Positions 54,301 through 64,000 of a stretch of 64,000 nt of DNA are shown here, piece by piece (positions within the stretch are counted from its first letter, which is position 1; each line of letters begins with the position of its first letter). The position numbers and the translations under genes are program-made. The DNA comes from Rhynchopus sp. YZ270_cl-10 (Eukaryota; Euglenozoa; Diplonemea; Diplonemida; Diplonemidae), in assembly GCA_964035575.1 (NCBI GenBank), contig OZ037833.1, positions 1,860,001-1,924,000 of the forward strand. Reading direction: 5' to 3'. The notes under the pieces were generated by a model that was not told the DNA's origin, ran no database searches, and saw only the letters and a program-made list of their open reading frames with translations.

Positions 54301-57300
54301 GGGACTGCTGCTGGCGGAGCATGCGGGTGGCGTTGTCTAGCTCCTTCTGCTGCTGCTGGAACTTTGAGGTCAGTTCCGAGAGTTCGTGTTTGGTGTCCCC
54401 ATACTGCCCAAGGACTTCTTTGCAAAGCGCCCTCAGTGATTCGGGGTGGCTGTTCAACGTATCATCAAGACGTTCAGTGTACAACGCAATGTCCAGGTTG
54501 ATGCGCTCTATTCGCGCAGATGACCCCGGAGTACCAGGCCCACGTGACACTGCAGGTGATTCAAAGCGTGATGACAGCTCCGTCATCATCTGCCCTGTAT
54601 CATCCAAGCGGGACTCCAAATTCACCGCCGTCATCTAATTTTTAGTGTATTTTTTCTGAGAGAAGGGGGACGATTTAATCAAGATGCTTAGTCAAAAAAA
54701 AGCAGAAAAAAATAATGACGGTTAGTGACTATTTTGGTGTTACGGGGGGGGTTATGTGGGGGGTGTTTTATTTTTTGTGTTGCTTTCTCTCAACACCGCA
54801 CCTTAGTTGGGAGGAGCGTCTGCACACTTTTGTTTGCGTAGACCGGGTGTTGGCAGAGGAATTCTGTGGGCATGAGGTCGGACGACTGCATGCTGGCGAT
54901 GAGGGGGGACACCTGCGATTTGTACATGGTGTCGGCTGTGGTTGGGTGCACGTTTCGACAGGAGCCGTGCAGCCAGCACTTCCAGACGTAGGCGAAATGC
55001 TTGGAGAAGGCGAACAAAATGTGCGGGCCGAGGGAGAGTGCGGTCTTGTCTCCATGGGACGCTTCGTGCTGCGAGTCAAGCTCCGTGGAGAGCACTGCCA
55101 CCAAATCCTCTAAGGACGGCACATAACGGATGTCTGTGTACGCAAGGACATGGGAGACACGCCCTGGGAACGGCAGCGCGTACCCTGCAGCCAACTCTGC
55201 ATCCCCCGTGCACTGCGCCGTGGTGAACTTCACTGCCGCAAGAAGCGTGCGTTCACGCAGCGTCCTGAACGTCCCCGCATTGAGCTTCACCTCCTGCCCC
55301 GCACACTGCACCACCTCAACCGTCGCAAACGGGGTTGACAATACATGCGACAGAACAAAGCTGAGCAGCTCCCCCTCCGTCCGCCCCTCGCCCATAAACC
55401 CTACAATATGTATGTTGTCGGAGTAGTACCGCCTCACCTGTCGTAAAAAGGAGACACGCTGCGACGTCACAAAACGGCGCAGTGGTGCAAACTCCTTCGA
55501 AACCTCTTCAAACGAGCCAAGAATCTCCTGCACCCGTTTGTTCAGAGTCACCATATCCCCAGGGGCGATCTTAAAGCGTGCAGGAATAGGAAGGTCCAAA
55601 TCGTCTGCGCCATTTCCGTCACGGTCGGTGATGATGCAGCACCCAAAGAGCGCAGCTTCGTACACAAAACGTTCTGCACCAGGCATCTTCATGTCGATAC
55701 ACACTTTAGCCTTTGCGTACAACGCGTACAACACCTCTGGCTTGAGACCCTGCGCAATCCTTGTTGTAAAGCTGACTGCACCCTTTAGGACAAAGTCCTT
55801 TTCGGTGAGGCCTGCATCTGCGTCGTACATGACTAGGTTTTCTTTGTCTTTGAATGAAGGATCCTTGAGGACTGCGGCGCTGCTGAGCTTATGGATATGC
55901 GGGGAGATGTACGGGTACATGACTGCCCTGGTGGAGATATGCATATAATCCTTCGCGATGTAGTGCGTATGGGCGGATATCGTGCAGTCCTCACGGTTGT
56001 TCTTCTTCCACACTGTGAGGTGCCACTGCAGCTGACGGCCCTTGCCTTGGAAGTACTGGAGGTTCTGCCTGCACTTCCAAGTTTCCGTTTCGATGAACAC
56101 ATCCTCCGGCTTCCCTGTCGTCAACCACTCATCATATGAACCAAACCAACGCAACTCCGGGCTCCGTGCAAGCTCCGTCGAATATGCCTTCTTAAAAAAC
56201 GGTTTAATCTCCATACCCTGCTTATTCTTTCTTGTATCCAACGTTGTTCTGAACCCCCAAAACAACAGCGCCAAATGCATTTGTATCAATGCTTCGGGAC
56301 CCCCCTTTTGGATGCCAACATGGATCACTCTGAAATTCGCTGCAGTGTTTGCTTTATAGTTCTCAGACAGAATGAAGGGGCAGGAGTTATCCTCAATATC
56401 TTCACAGGTTACTGCGAAGGATGGGGTTGAAGAATCGATGCACCGTCCGCTGGATTGGTCTACCTCAAATGAGTCTGCGTTCGCACACCAATAGCACCCA
56501 GATTGGGTAAGACAGTTTCCACAACTACGGTGCGCTGCGCATGGGGGAGGAGGAGTAGAAGGCGCCTCCGTTGCCGTTGTGACCAAGGCTGTGCTGGGGC
56601 GAACCTTTTTCTTTTGTGTCTGAGGGTCCGGTACTCCCTCATCAATGTCCGTTGACACCCGGAACACTCCAGCTAAAGCCATGCACCCCGCCAGCACCAT
56701 CACCACCACCAACACTCCTTTATACGATCGCACCCATCTCCACGAGTCATTTCCCCGCCTCCGCATCGCGAACAGAATAAACCTCTACGCTATATCACCA
56801 TTTGTGTATCGGAGGGGTCGGGCCTGAGTAGAAATGAATAAAAATCTAAAGAAAAGTTTGAAAGTTGAAATACAAAGCCCTCTCGTAACAGTGTACCTTG
56901 GTATGACCGGGTGGGGGGTTGGACCCCCAACCATGCAGTCCTACATCCATTTCGTGGTTTACACTGAAAAGAAGGAGAGATAAGGAGAGATAAGGAGAGA
57001 GGAGAGAGAAAAAAGGGGGGGTCTTTTTTTTTAAAATTCTGGCCTTTCGAAAAAGGTTTTATGTTTTCTGACAGAGGGGAAAGACGTGTTTCCACATAGA
57101 TTACTTATGACACGCGACTTCAGACTGAGCGTGGTGAAAAAAAGGGGGGGGTATTTTTTGTGGCAAAAAAAAGGGGGTTTTTTTGGGAAAGGGCAAACAA
57201 CCGGAAGAAAAAAAAGATAACCCATTTATTTCTCCCAGAAATAAAATATATGCAGAATATGGGTTCTATGAGAGGGTTGTGTGGTGTGCCTAGTTAAGAA

Positions 57301-60300
57301 AAGGAATGGAAGGTTGGAAGATGTATAAAACCTCTCGGGAATACGCATCTTTCGACAGTCTAAAAAAAAGAATGAAAAATAAAAGCTTGAAAAATCTTAT
57401 GTTTGTTAAAAACCGAATTACCGCAAAAAAAAAAAAATAAGAGAGAAAAGTTTGAAGAATGATTCTGCGCCTTACTCACCCTCAAACAAAATACCGGAAA
57501 GGACGCAACACAAAGCCCAACTCCCTTTCATCACGAACGCACCGTCTTTTCAAAGGCAACACAAAGAACGGAGCGTCCCCCACTGGGCTTCTCTTCTCCC
57601 CTTAATGTTGACCAATAAAGACAACCTTTTTTGTGTACCAAATTTTTTTGTATGGCGTTTTCACTCTTGTCATTACTGACATGAGAGAAAAACCCCTCCC
57701 CATTTCACCCCCACCCCCCCTCAGAGCAATGAGTTGAGCCAATCGCCTTGACTTCTTTCCGAGCGACCTGTTGTGTTTTTTTACATTTTTTTTTTGGGGG
57801 GGGGGGCTTTTTGAGAAATCCGAGAAAACTCTCACACAAAGTCTCCGCATATTTTCTTATGCATAATGTGGTTGCTGATGAGCTACCACAGACATCTTCA
57901 AAAAACACACAATCCAAATGCATATACTTTCAAATAAAATTTGAAAGCATTAGGGAAGTGTATAAAAAACAACAACAACACAATCCGAACATTCTACATA
58001 CCTTTCAGAATATCATCAGCAATGACATGGAGGTCCACCCTTCCGCTTGAATAGCTGAGTGCAAGCTTGGGCTCACGGTCGTCATAAGAAAAATCAAAGT
58101 CGTTAGGATAGCTGACTTTCCCGTCAATGTTGAGTTTGCAGTCATGCGCGAGGACAGGCTTTTCACGTTTTATGATATCGTCCTCTATCATGTCAAAGAT
58201 GAAGATGAATCCGTTAGAGTCAAGCGCCCAGGCGACACCTCTGTGCTGCATAGACCAGCGCGCTACGATGATGGGGTGATGTGTGAAGTCCTCAAAGGTG
58301 AAGAGCGGGGTGCCCCACCCGGTTTTGTAGATGTTGAGGCTTCCGTCGCTGAGCCCTGCGAGGAAGAGACGGCTGTCACAAACCGACGCATAGTGCAGTG
58401 TCAAGACACGTGTCCCGTACTTCGCATCCGCACTTCCTATCATATCCCCAGGCAACCGTTGTGAAGACTTATACCGAGAAGGCACCGCACGATCCCCAAA
58501 CCGCGAACAATGCAGCACATCCCCTGAATCAGACCCAATCAAAAACTGCGACGCATCGTCCGGTTGGAACTCCAGGTCAAATGCACGCATCTCCGGGAAT
58601 GTGTCGGGGTCCTCCCAGAGCACCGACTGATGCTGCTTTCTTTTCTTTGCAATCGGAGACGACGACACACGGTCTCCACTATAAGGGTCCAGGTCATCCC
58701 GTATCACGATTTTGTCGGGCATGCGAATCTGTGATAGAGAGAGAGTGAAATGTGAGGAGAGAAGAGGAGAGCATACCGGATCAAAGTTGAACTTCGCAGG
58801 CTGTGGCTGCACAGTCGCAGAGCGGAAGAGACGAAGCTTGCCCCCTACATTAAGCCCATAGTCCTTTTCAAAGGCACGTTTGTCCACAACATCAACAACA
58901 ATCCAGATCTTGACACACCCCGTTTCATCGAGAGTTGCGACCTGTGGGGGGGCAAAAGGGTTTACAAAGGAGAAAACCTCGGGTGGTATACCTGTTCACT
59001 GCTGTCGCTGTCGTTCATCCCTCCCATCAGAATGTTGTTGTACCCTACAGGAAGGATTCGCCGAATCGCGCAAGAATGGTTCTCACCTGACATGTAGTCC
59101 GTGGAGTAGGTGGGGGTGCGGAGGATGGCGGAGGACGTGCCGGACTTTTTGTGGTGAACGTGCGCGTGGTCGGGCTCGCGGAGGTCCCAGAGATAGACTG
59201 ACCCGTTTGAGCTGTGGTGTGAGTGGTTTAATTGAAAAAATTTAGAAAATATGGAAGTTGACAGTAGAGAATCTGTGGGCGCAGACACCCGGTTCTCTGT
59301 CGGACTATGAAAACGTGGTGCATACCTCCCCCCATAGAGCAGGTGTCCGTTGTACGGCGAAAACGTCGCCGTCGTAATGGTGCCACCGGCAATGCAGAAC
59401 TTATCGGGTGTGCTTGGGTTGCTCACATTCCACACCAACACCAGGCCGTCTCTGACTGAGGTGTCCTCCCCGAACCCAGAGACCTCGCCCTTCGCGCTTT
59501 CGTGTATGGACGCCATGTATTGAAGCGCAACTCTGCTGAAGACCACTCCTGTTGTACCACGCTCTGTACCGATAAATTTGTTGTTTTTGAGGGTTGTCGT
59601 CTTTCTGCTGAAGGGGCACGTCTGCGACTCCACACCCCCCTCTAGGGCAGTCATATTTTCATCTAAGAGCACTCTGAACACACCGCTGCAGTTTGTCATG
59701 AAAGCGGACAGCTGTGCTGTGTCGATACGGTAGCGTGACGCACCACGCCCCTTCGGCTGCACAGCCTTCCCACTGAGACCGAGATCTTCGGGGGCCTGCG
59801 CCACGTGGTCCTCCATAGTGATTTCATCAGTTTGAATGGCAGTGGTGTCGATCTCAGTTTCATCTGGAACCTGTGTCGAAACCTGCTCGCTATTGGAGGA
59901 ACCAAAGTTGCGTATGTAAAGCTCATACTCGGTGATGGGTTGGATCTCCATCATATCAAACGACACACAGTCGAGCGGGACAAGCTGGAGGATCTCCTGC
60001 GCTCGGGACATCTGTTTGGTGCGTTCGGCGCTAAGCTTTCTGCCCTTCAACACTTCTGCATGACTCATCCCCTTTCTTTCGGCAAGGACAATGCCTTGGT
60101 TGGTAGTGTCCTTTTTGGGTGTGCCTACACGGGAGTCGCGGGTTCTGTCTTTTCGTTGCTGTTTCGCGTCCTCGTATTCGCGCTGCATCTGCTGGTTAAT
60201 GATTTTGTTCGCTTTCTCCGCATCAGGATCCACAAAGTCGTCATCCTCAAAGTCGTCGTCATACTCCTCATCCTCCTCAGGTTCTGCAACGGTCTCCTCT

Positions 60301-63300
60301 ACCTCTGCAACCTTCGCCTCTCGTTCGTGTCTTTCCTTTTCTTCTCTGCGTCCTTTTTCCGCCTTTTTCGCTTCCTTATATTCACGCTCCAGGACATCAA
60401 CGGATTGCCTCAAATCCGCAGGAATCGGCATTTTCCCAAATTCTAATACTCCAGAATAAAAATTCGTCATAATGTGCGCTGAGGAGACTTTAGGGTCGGC
60501 AGAGACGTTCATGGCATCGGAAAGCTTGCAGCGTTCTTTATCGCTTTTGGCTTCGTCGGAGTCGGAGAGGCCAAGGAGTTGCATGTATTGTTCGGTGAGC
60601 ATTTTTTCAAGGAGTTTGTGGAAGGCGCAACTTTTTTCATATTTATCAAGATAGCGACGCATACGGGAGTATGCTGCTGAGGAGAGGTTAAAGGTGCGTT
60701 CAGTTTCACTCAACTTCTTTCCATTTGCTGTTTCTTTTTCAGTCTTCTGGGGTTTTTCCTTTTCTGCCTTCTCCGCCTTCTCCGGGGGAACAGAAGAACG
60801 GCGACGTTCTGCAGGCTTCTCTGCAGGGGTTGGATCTTGCTGTTGCTGCTGCTCCTCTCTCCTCCGCCTTCGCTCCCTCGGCGCCTCTCCCGCAGGCGCC
60901 GGTGCAGCCCCAGCAGCCTCCTCCTCCCTCCTCCTCCGCCGTCTCTCCTCCTGCGGCTGCGCCTGAGGGGCCCCACCCTTCTTCTCCTTCTCCTCCTCCT
61001 CCTCACGTCGCCGCCTTCGCCGCTCCCGGTTAGGGTCTTTTTCAGGCTTTTTATCAGACATAGTATAGTGTAGGGGGGAGGGAGGAGGGAGGGAGGAGGG
61101 AGGGAGGAGGGAGGGAGGAGGGAGGGAGGGGGCTGTAAGAGGAATGGTTGAGATAAGATATTTAAGAGAATGGAGAGTTTTGTCGAAGTGTTGTAGAAGA
61201 AAAAAAGCTTAAGGTGAACGGAAGCCATGCTCTATGTTTAGTCTGATTAGATTACTTCTATTGCTTCTATGTTTAGTCACCTTAATTGTAATTGGTTGTG
61301 TTGTAACAGCTGGAAATTGGAAAAATGAAGTCGTTTTGCAACAAAAAAAAATGAGATTATTTGGAGGAAAAAGAGGATTCCGATATTTTCGTTGCACTCT
61401 ACTAAAACAATGATAAAAATGGGATAGAAAGAGTTTGAAAATGCAAACACCTCACCGTACACTGACGGACGCACTAGTTGATAGAAATACCTTTTTGAAA
61501 TACAAAGCCCTCTCGACAGTGTACCCTAAATAGGCATTCAAGAAAAAGAAAATGACTCAAAAATTTTAAAACCAATGATTCACACTCGCAGACGGTGTCA
61601 CTGCCCTGAGGTAGTGAAACCAGCCCTCCGGGATGAAGAGCGCCTCGCCAGGGGCGAGCACGGTTTCGATGTAGGGAACGTTGCGGGCGAGGGGGTGCGC
61701 GACGAAGTCCTCCGCCTCACAGAGGAGGCTGCTGCAGTTTCCTTGACCGCCGTCACCGTTGGTACCACGGTGGCCCACATAGAGACGTCTTGCGTGCTTT
61801 GGGCTGTACAGACGAATGTATTTGAATCCTGCCACCTGCACGAAGAGATTGTCATATGAGTCGCAGTGCAGTTCTGTGACAGTGTCGGCAGACCCGATCC
61901 AGCAGTTCTTTGTGATAGTCTCTGGTGTGGCAACCTCGGCAAGAAGCGACGGTGTCGGTGCATCTGCGTCCAACTGAGGGATCTGCGCCAGCAAACCATG
62001 CTGTGCAAGATACGCTGGCGGGCCGTCCCCACGCTTGGCCACTCTGCGTATCAAAAAGTCGTGCAGCGTTGTCGCCTCCTCATGCCAGACATAGCTTGCA
62101 CGGCGGTCCACATTGCGTTTACAACCTACCTCTGTGGGGACCACACGCCAACCACCTGCCTCAACAAAATACCGTACACTTGACCATTTCTTAAACGCAT
62201 CCCATTCAGCCAATAGCGTGGGACTCTTAATAACAATCGGAACCTCCTTTTTGTAGTATTCGCTTTTGAAAGTGGCTGCGTTGATGTCTTCTGGTGCAGT
62301 GTCGATGGGGTAGTCCAGCTCCTTCTCTTCGGGGTCTTCTTTGGGGAAAGAGAACTTTGGGACTCTTTTGCCCATTTTAGCGAAGAAGGCTGCTTTGCAG
62401 AGCGGTTCTGCTTCGGCGAGGATAGAGGCGTAAAGCTCATTGGGTGCACCAAGGATTATGCCCATATCGATATCACGCATTGCGTCGAGAGGGGCGTCCT
62501 TCATAGTGCATATGGCGCGTGTGAACAGACAAAGAACGTGAAGTTCTCTGTAACACACATGGTCCCAACCGCTCTCCTGTTTCGTGGTTGTTACCTCCAA
62601 AAGCGTGTTTGCCTGCGCCAGACTCGCAACAGTGTCTTCGGACATAGCAGAGTTCTGCAGTGCCTTCAGCGCCCCGACACATCCCGCATCCAGCACCGTC
62701 TCGACATCCGCCAGCAACTCCGCACCAAAATTGTCAAAGAACATAGTAATGCATTTCCATGCCATGATAAAAAGACCTTCTCGAAGAAGGAAAAAAGAGT
62801 GTATTTGCTGTAGAGGGGTGGTAAAAAGATAAGTGCAAAACGCCATGTCGGATTATCGAAACCGAGAGCACTTCATTTTGTCATGCACACGGTTACCACG
62901 AGGGAGGTTGTTTGCAAGGTATATAATCATTGCCCCATCCAGAGGGAGAGGGGGAGAGAGTATCTTATAAGAAGTTACAAGAAGATGCCCAGCGACCCGT
63001 CGTACAACACCGACTACGAATCCTGGGGGAAGTGGTCCGACATTGGTGAAGACGTCAGGGCAGGTTGCCAGGACCTGAAAGCCATCCTGACCATGCAAGG
63101 GAAGGCAAGGGGCTTCCAATCCCACCAAAACTGGCCGCAGCGGAAGAAGACGTGGGTGTGGAAGCGTTTCGACACTGACATGTTGGAGGATGTTGCCTTC
63201 GAGAAGAGCTGGGTGGCGCTGGCGGATGGGGCTGCAAAGGCATGGGATCAGCATATTATTGATGAAAAAAGGAGAGCAAAAGAAAAGGAGGAGGAAGAAA

Positions 63301-64000
63301 AGAGGAGGGAGGGGGAGCTTCTGGAAGAAGCGCGTGCACGTGCCATGACGCTAACACAGACGCCATTGACGCAAGCATCATCCACCACTGCCGCCCCCGC
63401 ACCACCATCGCAGGAAGCCCCGGAGCCGACCAACTTCATGTTCTCAATTGTGCCCGACCAGCGCGCTCCGATGCTCTTACTTACAAAGAATTATTCGTAC
63501 AAAAAAAATATATATGGGGTGTGGGGTAGATTTCGTTTTTTTTTTACATAAAACCTCAGAAAAAAACGTAACGGAAAGACATTCGCTGAGGGGCCTAAAA
63601 TAAGAGAGAGAGAGAGGAAATGAAACAGAGTATATAGAGATAGCAAAAAGACCTTTTGAACGGCTCAAAAAAATACATCACGTATTATTATTAGTTTTTA
63701 CACAAAAAAAGAAGAAAAATGGGTATTGGGAGATGTACCTAAGCCTCTCTTTTGTACTTAGCCATCAAAAATAAAAAATAATCAACAAAAAAAAACCCTT
63801 TTTGACAACGAAAACACTACGGCGTTGATACGAACAACAAATCTCTGGTTTGGCGAGGTTTCTTTTTGTGTTGTCTCGACCATCGCCTTACCGTAACCAA
63901 GGTCTGTCCCTCAATGTTGGCCGAAGCTGTTTAAAAAAAAATTGACAGCGGAGCTTGCACAAATGGCAACTACACTATTCCAAAAATTCTTCTAAAAAAT

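Overview
The window is nuclear DNA from a eukaryote, probably a flagellated protist. Evidence: spliceosomal introns in at least nine genes (25 reconstructed here), and importin-alpha, SRP72, NSF, GINS, NEK and STE20 kinases, an EF-hand protein and a dynein-2 intermediate chain of the WDR60 type, which implies a cilium built by intraflagellar transport. The standard genetic code fits every gene. The species cannot be named from sequence alone. The introns are short (44-246 bp), all begin GTAT or GTAC (20 of 25 GTATG, none GTAAG) and end in AG, and 21 of 25 lie in phase 0. The intergenic DNA is AT/homopolymer rich and full of short dispersed repeats.

Layout. All 19 confident host genes lie on the minus strand. 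The only plus-strand coding sequences are a hAT transposase and one unrecognised reading frame at the right edge. From left to right: an STE20-like kinase; a tandem pair of importin-alpha genes with the same exon structure; a parvulin/PIN1 isomerase; a repeat-rich 4.5 kb stretch with a terminal-inverted-repeat element; SRP72; an unusual NSF-like AAA+ ATPase predicted to carry a signal peptide and a repetitive coiled coil; a non-autonomous hAT element with a perfect 8-bp target duplication; an EF-hand protein; a long IQ-motif protein; a small LRR protein; a RecQ helicase; two paralogous genes with a helical domain, a beta-rich domain and a coiled coil (tentatively meiotic-axis SYCP2-like), separated by a complete 3.8 kb hAT transposon; GINS subunit SLD5; a decayed possible retroelement fragment; an MFS sugar transporter; a NEK-like kinase; a 2231-residue coiled-coil protein; a type II membrane protein with a PSI domain; WDR60; a JMJD5-like JmjC oxygenase; and a plus-strand hypothetical gene next to a repeat.

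Functional themes are housekeeping: nuclear import (importin-alpha pair), co-translational targeting and membrane traffic (SRP72, NSF-like), DNA replication and repair (SLD5, RecQ), possible meiosis (the SYCP2-like pair) and cilia/cytoskeleton (WDR60, NEK kinase, coiled-coil proteins). Neighbours show no operon-like functional grouping. The clearest oddities are the secretory-looking NSF fusion, the complete one-strand gene polarity, the uniform GTATG donors, the mobile elements with exact ends, and five families of dispersed short repeats (called R1-R5 here), some with strong hairpins.
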